A DNA stretch of 18,434 nucleotides from an uncultured bacterium (GCA_903861015.1 CAIOSL010000038.1:1-18434); one strand, 5' to 3'. Numbered from the stretch's first letter, positions 1 through 6,893 are shown. A program made the numbers and translations. Notes: generated from the letters alone by a model not told the origin.

Positions 1-126
1 CCAAATGGTGCTGCGGTGAACACCGCAGCGATTAGCCACCACCTGAAGCGGTAGTTGTTCACGAATTAGTAGTTGCATCGCCAAAGCTCTAGCTTTTGGT
101 AGGTTAGGGTTGATAGAATAGGCCAT
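1..126 (-). CDS. Transposase-like helix-turn-helix protein, N-terminal fragment (cut by window edge)
   Basis: A frame of 42 codons runs without a stop from an ATG at 126 to the left window edge. The start is set by a strong ribosome binding site, AAAGGAGG, about 6-10 nt upstream on the minus strand. The protein opens MAYSINPNLPKARALAMQLL and continues with a segment reading LQVVANRCGVHRSTIW. This has the pattern of a helix-turn-helix as found at the N-terminus of IS481/IS3-type DDE transposases, where it binds the element ends. The catalytic DDE part would lie outside the window, so the family is inferred from the N-terminus only. It diverges from the hydrolase-like gene at 268. A short transcriptional regulator with the same type of helix-turn-helix is the main alternative. 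Confidence 0.6.
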   Translation of the reverse strand, partial: MAYSINPNLPKARALAMQLLIREQLPLQVVANRCGVHRSTIW

Positions 127-127
127 A

Positions 128-188
128 GCAGGCCTCCTTTCTGTAATTGAGTAGTATTAACTACAGTATACGGAGTGCCTGCTTTTTT
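128..188. repeat. Inverted repeat around the transposase ribosome binding site, with T-run
   Basis: The arms GCAGGCCTCC (128-137) and GGAGTGCCTGC (172-182) are complementary with one bulged base. An inner hairpin GTAGT/ACTAC lies at 151-164. On the plus strand the right arm is followed by six T (183-188), which looks like a factor-independent terminator. On the minus strand the left arm contains the GGAGG of the transposase ribosome binding site, so a transcript entering from outside could fold it away. Confidence 0.5.
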
Positions 189-193
189 GTTTA
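165..193 (-). promoter_or_regulatory. Candidate promoter of the transposase-like gene
   Basis: On the minus strand a -35-like TAAACA (193-188) is followed after 17 nt by a -10-like TATACT (170-165). Transcription would start near 158, giving a leader of about 30 nt that includes the AAAGGAGG site but excludes the right arm of the surrounding inverted repeat. The assignment is by eye from consensus only. Confidence 0.4.
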
Positions 194-230
194 CTTTATG
201 TTGCAAAGGTGGTGAGTTATTACGTATCGG

Positions 231-259
231 TTGTGTTTTTGGATAAAATGTTGTATAAA
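231..259 (+). promoter_or_regulatory. Promoter of the hydrolase-like gene, leaderless spacing
   Basis: A TTGTGT at 231-236 and a TATAAA at 254-259 are separated by 17 nt. The ATG at 268 begins only 8 nt after the -10 box, so the transcript should start at or within one or two bases of the start codon. No Shine-Dalgarno sequence is present before 268. Confidence 0.55.
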
Positions 260-267
260 TAAAGCAT

Positions 268-1365
268 ATGAAGACTATTGAATCATCGGATTTTATTCTT
301 GACAGTCGATTTGCCGAGTTAAGTAAACCGCGCGAAGCAGAAGTTACTATTGCGGAATACGAAAATATGCACATAGGGGTTGCGGTTGCTGACGAGCGCG
401 AGACTAATGATCGTGGTGAAAAGATCGGAAAAACAATCTTATGGCCTCAGAGTTTTTTGGCGCCACTGGATACTTTTGAACGGCAGAGGTTAGAAACCAT
501 TGCCGTAACTCTAAAAGCAAGAGTGATCGCGGTTGAACGCCCAGGCGTAGGCATAGACGAAAGAGCCAATTCTGGCATCAGTTTGTTTGGCCGATTGGAC
601 GGCATACGCCAGAATGCATACGATATGTTGGGCGCGCTTAAGGAAGTAGTCCCCGATATCCAAGACCAGCAAATTGAACTGGCACTATATTCACAGGGCG
701 CTGTTTTGGGCGCTCATATGATAGACCATTTAAACAAAGGCGCCCATGGTCTAAAAGTTAAAATACCTCAAATTACACTGTTCGAGGAGGTTAACGACGA
801 GGCTTTAAACATGGCTCTAGCATTTCAGATCGGCGGCGAGGATACTGGGTCGGACAAGATTGAGCATGGCATAACTGATCGTTATCTTCGTGAAAATGAT
901 CGATTTAATTGGTTAACATGGCCAACTGATCGTTTGTCTTTTGATCAGGCAATGAGAGAATTTATATTGTCCGAAGAAACAGTCGCGAAGTTTAATAAGT
1001 GGAATCAAGACAAGAAAACAGGCAAAGCCGTAGTCGATGCTATTAAGGGTGGTTTTGCTAATGAAGCGATAGACGGCTTTTCATTAGTGCATGAGTCATT
1101 CCCAAAAACCATGTATAAGGGTCTAGAAGCTAATCGCAGCGTCGTTGAAGACAATGCGGTAATTACTTTTATTAAAGCCGATGGCAGTCGAGTTAGCTCG
1201 CTTGAGGGTAATATTAAGACGGCTAATCGTTTGAAAGAGGCCTTGCCGTTCGGTATTATATCAGTCCGACAGGCTATCGCACTCAAAGGCCAGGCTCAAC
1301 ATCGCCATCCATTTGTACATTCGATGCCAAACGTTGCAGTTTTGGCTAAAGAATTTTTGAAATAG
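268..1365 (+). CDS. Alpha/beta-hydrolase-like protein of unknown substrate
   Basis: This 365-residue protein was not recognised as a named family. It looks like an alpha/beta hydrolase. A strand-turn-helix segment LALYSQGAVLGA puts a candidate nucleophile at Ser142 (Y-S-Q-G; the first Gly of the usual G-x-S-x-G is replaced by Leu). A region just before it, VIAVERPGVGIDE, resembles the strand carrying the oxyanion-hole neighbourhood. Near the C-terminus a histidine-rich stretch (His345, His347, His351, followed by SMP) is a candidate site for the catalytic His. Residues 170-290 would form a helical lid or insertion. No signal peptide or membrane segment is seen. The start fits the promoter at 231-259. 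A damaged paralogue follows 4 nt downstream, and the two share the blocks AVADER and PGVG. The substrate cannot be inferred. Confidence 0.6.
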   Translation: MKTIESSDFILDSRFAELSKPREAEVTIAEYENMHIGVAVADERETNDRGEKIGKTILWPQSFLAPLDTFERQRLETIAVTLKARVIAVERPGVGIDERANSGISLFGRLDGIRQNAYDMLGALKEVVPDIQDQQIELALYSQGAVLGAHMIDHLNKGAHGLKVKIPQITLFEEVNDEALNMALAFQIGGEDTGSDKIEHGITDRYLRENDRFNWLTWPTDRLSFDQAMREFILSEETVAKFNKWNQDKKTGKAVVDAIKGGFANEAIDGFSLVHESFPKTMYKGLEANRSVVEDNAVITFIKADGSRVSSLEGNIKTANRLKEALPFGIISVRQAIALKGQAQHRHPFVHSMPNVAVLAKEFLK

Positions 1366-1369
1366 GGTC

Positions 1370-2129
1370 ATGAGCGAGTCGCTGCGCGATAACCGGCCTA
1401 ACAACTTATCGGCTAGGCGCTGGATGTTGGTTGGGCTGTTTGGGGCGTCGGTGCTTTATATCGCCAATGGATTTGTAAGCGTTAATCAGCGTAACCAAGA
1501 TAATCGTTTGACGGATTGTCTGCAAGACAGCCAAGTAGTAGAAGTTAACGTTAACGATATTAAACTAACTCGGCCGAATAAGGCCGAGGTTTTGTTGGTT
1601 GATGTTGATGGCGCTAACGATATTGCGGTCGCAGTGGCTGACGAGAGATTAGATAAGAGTGCTGATAATACATACATTTTTCCTATGCCGTTTAACGTTG
1701 TAATGAACGAGCGTGGCAAAACAATGGTTGAGGTAGCCGCCCAAGCGCTGCATGCCAAGGTTATTGGGGTAGAGCTGCCTGGTGTGGGGGTATCGGACGA
1801 GGCTGGGGCTTCGTGGGCGCAGGACCAAGATATGGCGCTAGGCAGTTTTGACGAGGCGGCTAGAATTATGAAAGATGCGGCGATTGTTGGCGGGCTGGGC
1901 GTTGTCGGGTGAGCCGTTCGCACCAAAGTTAGCTGCTAATAAAGTTGGGGATTTGAAAATTATCAAATTAGGCGATAGTGTAGTCAGCTCGATAAGTGAT
2001 ATCTGTAAAACCGTTAGCGAGGCCAGGCAAACGACTGCCGACAGCGAGGTTATTATAGCCAAAGGCGCCCGCCATCAAGAGATGTATTCGATGCCATTTT
2101 TTAGTCAGATTCTAAAAATGATTCAATAA
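1370..2129 (+). pseudogene. Decayed paralogue of the upstream hydrolase-like gene (frameshift plus internal deletion)
   Basis: The first reading frame (1370-1912, 180 residues) has an N-terminal membrane segment at about residues 17-38. It then matches the upstream protein over AVADER, a block ending ALHAKVIGVELPGVG, and the following region. It ends at a TGA at 1910-1912. A second frame overlapping it (open to the stop at 2129) carries the matching C-terminus: SVVSS, then an IIAKGARHQEMYSMPF block that parallels the His-rich end of the upstream gene. Roughly 150 codons in between, including the equivalent of nucleophile Ser142 and the lid, are missing, and the two halves lie in different frames. 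This is best read as a tandem duplicate inactivated by deletion. The N-terminal half could still be translated as a membrane-anchored stub. A sequencing error could explain the frame change but not the missing block. Confidence 0.65.
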
Positions 2130-2135
2130 AACCTG

Positions 2136-2141
2136 TATAAT
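2136..2141 (+). promoter_or_regulatory. -10 box TATAAT of the helicase gene, leaderless spacing
   Basis: A perfect TATAAT lies 8 nt before the ATG at 2150, directly preceded by TG. No good -35 box is visible and there is no Shine-Dalgarno sequence. The spacing matches that of the genes at 268 and 3685, which supports initiation at or next to the start codon. Confidence 0.5.
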
Positions 2142-2149
2142 AGATATTA

Positions 2150-3676
2150 ATGAAACAGGGGATGGCGCTCGAGATTATGCTTTCGGGAGAAAGCGTGTTG
2201 CTGACTGGTCCAGCGGGGGCTGGCAAGACTTTTGTGTTGAATCAGTTTATTCGTTTGGCCAAGGCTGACGGCAAGCATGTTTCGGTGACGGCGACCACCG
2301 GATTAGCGGCGACGCACCTGGGTGGCACGACAATTCATTCCTGGAGCGGGATTGGCATTAACGATGAATTGCACGCTGGGTTTGCTGATAATATGTCAAA
2401 AACCCGGCGCGAGATTATTGAAAAAACCGATGTTTTGGTGATCGACGAGATCAGTATGCTGCATGATTTTCGCTTGGATATGGTCGACCAGGCTTGTCGA
2501 TTGGTTCGCAAAAAAGACGAGCCATTTGGCGGCATACAGGTAATAATGAGCGGTGATTTTTTTCAGCTGCCACCGATTAACCGCGGCGACAGCCGGGCGG
2601 GCGGGTTTGTGGTCAATAGCAATGTTTGGCGCGAATTGGACCCGACGATCTGTTATTTGAGCGAACAACACCGTCAGGATGACGAGGAATTACTGGATAT
2701 ATTAAACGCCCTGCGGGCTGGCGAATTGCGACGTCATCATGCCGAAAAGTTGCTGGCGCGAGTTGACGTTTATCCGGATGATGACGAGCCAATTACCGAG
2801 CTGCACACCGTTAATATTGATGTTGATCGTTTGAACAACGCCAAACTGGATACTTTGGAAGGGGACGAGCTGATTTATACCCAGTCGTCAACTGGCAGTG
2901 ATAGTTATGTCGAGGCGCTGCAGCGGTCGGTTTTGGCGCCAGCATCGCTGCGCCTGAAAAAAGGTGCGCTGGTGATGGCGGTCAAAAACAGTTTGGATCG
3001 CAAGTATGCCAATGGCAGTCTGGGGATTGTAACTGGTTTTGAGGCTGGCACCGAATACCCGATTGTCGAATTTAAAAACGGCAAAGTAGTGACGATGTCG
3101 CCCGACACCTGGGAACTGCGGGATGGTGACAAAAAACGAGCCAGTATCTCGCAGGTGCCACTGCGACTGGCGTGGGCTATCACGGTTCATAAATCTCAGG
3201 GTATGACGCTAGATGCCGCCAGGATCGATCTGCGGCGGGCTTTTGTGGAGGGTATGGGGTATGTGGCGCTTAGCCGGGTTAAAAACCTTAACAGTTTGTA
3301 CCTGACGGGCATCAATAAAATGGCCTTGCAGATTAGCGAGGATGCCCAAAATATCGACACGATCTTGCGTGATAAGGCGCAGCGTGACCAAAAACGTTTT
3401 GGTTATTTGGAGGCGGCGATTGCCAAGCGCCAAGCGGGGCTGACCAAACTGCCGGCTAAAAAGAAGTCGGCTTCGGGTTGGGTCGAGAAAATAGCCAAGA
3501 TGCGCGAGACTCATCCTAATGCCTATATGCCATGGCTGAAGCAGCAAGATACTTTGTTGAAAGAGAAGTTTCAAAATGGGGCATCGGTAAAAGAGCTAAG
3601 CCAGTTATTAGGGCGCCACGAAGGCTCGATTGTATTGCGCTTGCAAAAACACTTCGGCGAAGATATTAGTATATAA
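2150..3676 (+). CDS. PIF1-like SF1B DNA helicase with C-terminal helix-turn-helix
   Basis: This 508-residue ATPase belongs to the PIF1/RecD-like SF1B group, which unwinds DNA 5' to 3' and resolves structured DNA. Walker A is GPAGAGKT (residues 20-27). Motif Ia-like TATTGLAA precedes the GGTTIHSWSGIG signature typical of PIF1. Walker B is VIDEISM (Asp99, Glu100) and motif III is SGDFFQLPP (Asp136). An EQHRQ motif follows. Motifs V and VI are AITVHKSQGMTL and YVALSRVKN. After about residue 410 comes a linker and a small C-terminal domain containing KELSQLLGRHEGSIVLRLQK, which looks like a helix-turn-helix that could bind DNA. Such tails occur in related CPR helicases. The start ATG follows a -10 box by 8 nt. 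The next gene begins 8 nt after the stop, with its own -10 box. Confidence 0.9.
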   Translation: MKQGMALEIMLSGESVLLTGPAGAGKTFVLNQFIRLAKADGKHVSVTATTGLAATHLGGTTIHSWSGIGINDELHAGFADNMSKTRREIIEKTDVLVIDEISMLHDFRLDMVDQACRLVRKKDEPFGGIQVIMSGDFFQLPPINRGDSRAGGFVVNSNVWRELDPTICYLSEQHRQDDEELLDILNALRAGELRRHHAEKLLARVDVYPDDDEPITELHTVNIDVDRLNNAKLDTLEGDELIYTQSSTGSDSYVEALQRSVLAPASLRLKKGALVMAVKNSLDRKYANGSLGIVTGFEAGTEYPIVEFKNGKVVTMSPDTWELRDGDKKRASISQVPLRLAWAITVHKSQGMTLDAARIDLRRAFVEGMGYVALSRVKNLNSLYLTGINKMALQISEDAQNIDTILRDKAQRDQKRFGYLEAAIAKRQAGLTKLPAKKKSASGWVEKIAKMRETHPNAYMPWLKQQDTLLKEKFQNGASVKELSQLLGRHEGSIVLRLQKHFGEDISI

Positions 3677-3677
3677 T
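3672..3677 (+). promoter_or_regulatory. -10 box TATAAT of the YvcK-like gene, leaderless spacing
   Basis: TATAAT sits inside the last codons of the helicase gene, 7 nt before the ATG at 3685. No Shine-Dalgarno sequence precedes that ATG. No convincing -35 box is seen. Confidence 0.45.
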
Positions 3678-3684
3678 AGAGTAA

Positions 3685-4710
3685 ATGGCAGATAAACGTC
3701 TTGTTGTTAACGACAATATTCGGATAGTGGTCGTGGGTGGCGGCACTGGTAGTTTTACGATGCTGTCGGGGTTAAAAAAGTACGGTCACGATTTGACGGC
3801 AATTGTCAGTATGGCGGATGACGGCGGCAGCACGGGTGTGCTGCGTGACGAGTTGGGGACATTGCCGCCAGGCGACGTTCGGCAATGTTTGGTTGCACTA
3901 AGTGATTCGCCGAAGATTCGCGATTTGTTTAGCTATCGCTTTGAAGAAGGCACTTTTGGCGGTCATTCGTTTGGTAATATCTTGCTGACGGCGCTAGAGA
4001 AATTGACTGGCAGCTTTAGTGAGGCGGTTGAAACAGCGTCGGAAATATTGCGCATAAGTGGTGCGGTGGTGCCGGCGACTTTGGATAACGTCCGATTAAA
4101 GATGGAGTGGCCCGAGGCGAGTTTGATCTTGCACGGTGAACGAGTAATTGACACTGGCGAGTTTAAATATGACCCACGACAGGCTATTTTGTCATTGGTA
4201 CCAGCTGCCACGGCTAATCCAGCGGCCATTAAAGCGATCCAAGAGGCTGATTTGGTGGTTATTGCCCCAGGTGATCTGTATACATCGTTGGGTCCCTTGT
4301 TGGTGATCAACGGTATTGCCGAGGCGCTAGTCGCTACAAATGCACTGTGCGTTTACGTTGCCAATTTGGTGACCAAGCATGGCCAGACAGACGGTTTTAC
4401 TGTCGGTGATCACGCTGGCGAAATTGAACGTTTTGTGGGCCGACCTTTTTTGGATTATGTAATTTATAATCATCAAGTGCCGTCTGATGACGTTGCTGGC
4501 AAATACGAAGCTGAAAAAGCCTATCTGGTCGAGGTTGACGACGACAAGTTGAAGTCGGCAACCTATAAAACCGTGGCGGCTAATCTTTTGGGCGGTATTG
4601 CCGATACTAAAAAGTCCGATACAATGTTAACTAAACGATCGTTAATTAGGCATGACATCGACGCTGTCGCTGCGGAGATAATTGCCACGTACAGCAAGGT
4701 TAAAAGATAA
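3685..4710 (+). CDS. yvcK: YvcK/CofD-like protein (gluconeogenesis factor family)
   Basis: This 341-residue protein has the hallmarks of the YvcK/CofD family. There is a Gly-rich nucleotide-binding start, VVVGGGTGSFTMLSGL (about residues 15-30). It is followed by SMADDGGSTGVLRDELG, LPPGDVRQCLVALSD and HSFGNILLTALEKL. A later APGDLYTSLGPLLVINGI block is also typical. In Bacillus subtilis and mycobacteria, members bind UDP-sugars and are needed for growth on gluconeogenic carbon sources and for normal cell-wall synthesis. They are not the lactate transferases of F420 synthesis, although the fold is shared. The length is close to that of other YvcK proteins. The usual neighbours rapZ (yvcJ) and whiA are absent. 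A GH1 glycosidase begins 1 nt after the stop. Confidence 0.88.
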   Translation: MADKRLVVNDNIRIVVVGGGTGSFTMLSGLKKYGHDLTAIVSMADDGGSTGVLRDELGTLPPGDVRQCLVALSDSPKIRDLFSYRFEEGTFGGHSFGNILLTALEKLTGSFSEAVETASEILRISGAVVPATLDNVRLKMEWPEASLILHGERVIDTGEFKYDPRQAILSLVPAATANPAAIKAIQEADLVVIAPGDLYTSLGPLLVINGIAEALVATNALCVYVANLVTKHGQTDGFTVGDHAGEIERFVGRPFLDYVIYNHQVPSDDVAGKYEAEKAYLVEVDDDKLKSATYKTVAANLLGGIADTKKSDTMLTKRSLIRHDIDAVAAEIIATYSKVKR

Positions 4711-4711
4711 T

Positions 4712-5974
4712 ATGACACAAACTGCGCCAGATTCTAAATTTCCGAAAAAATTCTTGTGGGGAGCATCGTCGGCGGCCCATCAGGCCGAAGGCGGCAATCA
4801 CAATCAATGGAGCGTTTGGGAGTTAGAAAACGCCAAGGTGAGGGCGGCGCAGTCGCAATATCACATCAATCATTTTGATAGTTGGGACCGGATAAAAAAA
4901 GAAGCGATGCGACCTGCTAATTATGTTTCGGGTCAGGCAACCGATCACTTCAATCGTTATGCTGAAGATTTTGATTTGTTGAAAAAAATGAATCTGAATG
5001 CTTTTCGGTTTAGTATTGAATGGTCGCGGATCGAGCCGGAATGTGGCGCCTGGGACCTGGAGGCGGTAGAGTATTACAAAAAGTATATTGCCGAGTTGCG
5101 TAGGCGGGGGATCGAGCCGATTGTCACTTTGTTTCACTTTACTTTGCCAGTTTGGTTTGCCGAGATGGGCGGCTTTGAAAAGCGCTCTAACGTCAAATAC
5201 TTTACACGGTTTTCAAAAGAAATTATTAAAGAGTTGGGCTTGAGCGTAAAATATATAATCACCATCAACGAGATTGAAATCTATGCCGCCCAAAGTTATT
5301 GGTACGCGGACTGGCCGCCAGCTGTTCATAGCAAATACAAGATGTGGCGCGTGATTAACAATCTGACCTATGCCCATCGCCAGGTTGCCAAGGCGATTCA
5401 TGGTTTACACCATCATTACAAAGTGTCGATTGCCAAGAATTCGTGTTATTTTTACCCTGGTGACGACGCCTGGTTAAGTCGCATTAGTGCTGTGATCGGG
5501 CAATATATCTTTGACGATTATATATTGCAAAAAGTAATTCGGCACTGTGACTTTCTAGGGGTTAATTATTATCAATCTCAGCGAATTTATGGTTATCGAA
5601 TTCATAATCCCGAGGATGTGGTGAGTGATTTGGATTGGCCGATGACCCCCGGTGATATAGAGTACGTTTTGGAGCGATTGTATCGCAGGTATCGATTGCC
5701 AATTATAATTACCGAAAACGGTCTGGCGGACGAGCAAGACAAACGGCGTCAGTGGTGGATAACCAGTACGCTGGTTGGCATTCAAAAAGCCATCAAGAAT
5801 GGCGTCAAGGTGGACGGGTATTTGCATTGGAGCTTGACCGATAACTTTGAGTGGGCGTATGGTAGGTGGCCGAGGTTTGGCCTGGCGGCAATTGACTACA
5901 AAACTAGTGAACGGACCCTGCGCCCTAGCGCAATTTGGTTTGGCCGAGTCATCAAAAACATACGCGGCTTGTAG
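4712..5974 (+). CDS. Glycoside hydrolase family 1 (beta-glycosidase)
   Basis: This is a 420-residue (beta/alpha)8-barrel enzyme of family GH1, which retains configuration while cleaving beta-linked sugars from glycosides. The start FPKKFLWGASSAAHQAEGG is the family N-terminal signature. The acid/base is Glu187 in TINEIE, where the usual Pro of the N-E-P motif is Ile. The nucleophile is Glu335 in ITENG. The aglycone-side signature HWSLTDNFEWAYGRWPRFGL is intact near residues 375-395. No signal peptide is seen, so it is probably cytoplasmic. I chose ATG 4712 over an in-frame TTG at 4682: it lies directly after the yvcK stop and the family N-terminus begins close behind it. The protein is somewhat shorter than typical GH1 enzymes. 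Substrate cannot be told; glucoside, galactoside and phospho-glycoside are all open. Confidence 0.9.
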   Translation: MTQTAPDSKFPKKFLWGASSAAHQAEGGNHNQWSVWELENAKVRAAQSQYHINHFDSWDRIKKEAMRPANYVSGQATDHFNRYAEDFDLLKKMNLNAFRFSIEWSRIEPECGAWDLEAVEYYKKYIAELRRRGIEPIVTLFHFTLPVWFAEMGGFEKRSNVKYFTRFSKEIIKELGLSVKYIITINEIEIYAAQSYWYADWPPAVHSKYKMWRVINNLTYAHRQVAKAIHGLHHHYKVSIAKNSCYFYPGDDAWLSRISAVIGQYIFDDYILQKVIRHCDFLGVNYYQSQRIYGYRIHNPEDVVSDLDWPMTPGDIEYVLERLYRRYRLPIIITENGLADEQDKRRQWWITSTLVGIQKAIKNGVKVDGYLHWSLTDNFEWAYGRWPRFGLAAIDYKTSERTLRPSAIWFGRVIKNIRGL

Positions 5975-5999
5975 CTTTTTGATCTGTTAAATTAGTTAC

Positions 6000-6021
6000 T
6001 TATTCACAGTTCTGTGGATAA
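6000..6021. promoter_or_regulatory. Two convergent DnaA-box-like sites
   Basis: TTATTCACA at 6000-6008 and TGTGGATAA at 6013-6021 are separated by 4 nt and face each other. The second is the exact complement of the consensus DnaA box TTATCCACA; the first differs from it by one base. They sit just upstream of the mraZ promoter. This may be a DnaA-responsive element, but it is also an imperfect palindrome that another dimeric regulator could use. Confidence 0.45.
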
Positions 6022-6057
6022 CCATAAATAAATAAGCACTATTAGTAATAAAAGTAC

Positions 6058-6086
6058 TTGATGTGGGTAATAGTGGGTAGTATAGT
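6058..6086 (+). promoter_or_regulatory. Promoter of the dcw cluster
   Basis: TTGATG (6058-6063) and TATAGT (6081-6086) are separated by exactly 17 nt, giving a good sigma-70-type promoter with a start near 6093. The mraZ leader would then be about 98 nt. Two MraZ-type boxes lie in or at the edge of the spacer and two lie at and just after the start site. Confidence 0.6.
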
Positions 6087-6108
6087 AAGTTTAGTGGAAA
6101 GAAGTGGG
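6063..6108 (+). promoter_or_regulatory. MraZ operator: four phased GTGG(G/A) boxes
   Basis: GTGGG occurs at 6063-6067, 6073-6077 and 6104-6108, and GTGGA at 6094-6098. The start-to-start distances are 10, 21 and 10 bp, so all four lie on nearly the same DNA face. MraZ is known to bind direct TGGG-type repeats spaced about one helical turn apart upstream of its own gene. Their overlap with the promoter suggests autorepression. Confidence 0.65.
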
Positions 6109-6190
6109 TAACACCACAGAACCAAAAACAAAAAGCCACTAAACAAAAAAACAAAATAACCTAAGCGGAGCCGAAGTAGGATAATAAGAT

Positions 6191-6562
6191 ATGGCAAGCG
6201 TAGATTCCTTCGAAAGGAAGCTTGACGACAAGCGACGGTTGACAATACCAACCGAACTTCGAAATGAATTTGCTAGCGGTGTTGTTATCACACGAGGCTT
6301 TAACCAGTACTTGCACCTTTACCCAAGACATATTTGGGATAGGGAAGTCGAACCGGCGCTCTCTGGCAGTATTCTCGATGAGAAAATTGCAGATTTGAAC
6401 GTTAGGTTTAGGCGCGGCAAAACCGAAGCGGATCTCGACCAAAAACAAGGTCGGGTGACGATCGAGCAGCACCTGCTTGATTACGCCGGAATTGACCACG
6501 ACCTGGTTGCCATCAGGGCTGGTGCGTATTGGCGCATTGTGCCACCGGGCGCTGTCGTTTAG
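6191..6562 (+). CDS. mraZ: Transcriptional regulator MraZ
   Basis: This 123-residue protein has the two tandem SpoVT/AbrB-like repeats of MraZ. The first shows DDKRRLTIPTELR near residues 12-24 and the second DQKQGRVTIEQHLLDYAGID near residues 83-102; both carry the D-x-K-x-R core. MraZ forms a ring-shaped oligomer that binds repeats upstream of the dcw cluster, and matching boxes lie 83-128 nt upstream. It is a little shorter than common MraZ proteins, mainly at the C-terminus. The ATG follows AGGA by 9 nt, which may serve as a weak ribosome binding site. A GATAAT 5 nt upstream could alternatively be a -10 box. Confidence 0.92.
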   Translation: MASVDSFERKLDDKRRLTIPTELRNEFASGVVITRGFNQYLHLYPRHIWDREVEPALSGSILDEKIADLNVRFRRGKTEADLDQKQGRVTIEQHLLDYAGIDHDLVAIRAGAYWRIVPPGAVV

Positions 6563-6681
6563 GAACCCAATAACCCCCGCACTTTAACAATCTGCAGTTA
6601 ACCGAACAAGGAAACTCTCGAGATCAGCTATCTGGTAGTTAGGCAATTAGTGGGCTACGGGACCACATTAAAAAACTCGCG

Positions 6682-6735
6682 CACCTTACTTACAAAACAC
6701 ACCTCCCAAATAAACTCCACCTCACACATAAGTCT
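6682..6735 (+). repeat. Three CACCT-headed units with an 18-nt period
   Basis: CACCT begins at 6682, 6700 and 6718, exactly 18 nt apart. Units two and three agree at about 12 of 18 positions. The second reads CACCTCC, identical to the core of the 16S rRNA anti-Shine-Dalgarno sequence. The stretch is almost free of G. Confidence 0.4.
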
Positions 6736-6810
6736 CTCAAACAAGCGATTCGCACATATAATTTATGACTTGCCTTAGGCAATCATTAAATGAATCGCTT
6801 GGTACTTATA

Positions 6811-6851
6811 AAACAACAAAAACAAACACAGCGAAACAACAAAAACAAACA
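6811..6851 (+). repeat. 18-bp direct repeat, A/C-only
   Basis: AAACAACAAAAACAAACA occurs at 6811-6828 and again at 6834-6851, a period of 23 nt. It contains only A and C and would be unstructured in RNA. It sits just before the right arm of the large inverted repeat. Confidence 0.7.
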
Positions 6852-6893
6852 GCCGTAGCTACCAGATAGGTGATCTCGAATCGAATCTCGTGT

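Noticed and set aside
66..374. Minus-strand frame of 102 codons overlapping the left-edge gene and the start of the hydrolase-like gene
   Set aside because: The helix-turn-helix frame starting at 126 has a strong ribosome binding site and family-like sequence; the longer frame has neither.
6811..6851. CRISPR-like short repeats
   Set aside because: Only two A/C-only copies with a 5-nt gap; no spacers and no cas genes in the window.
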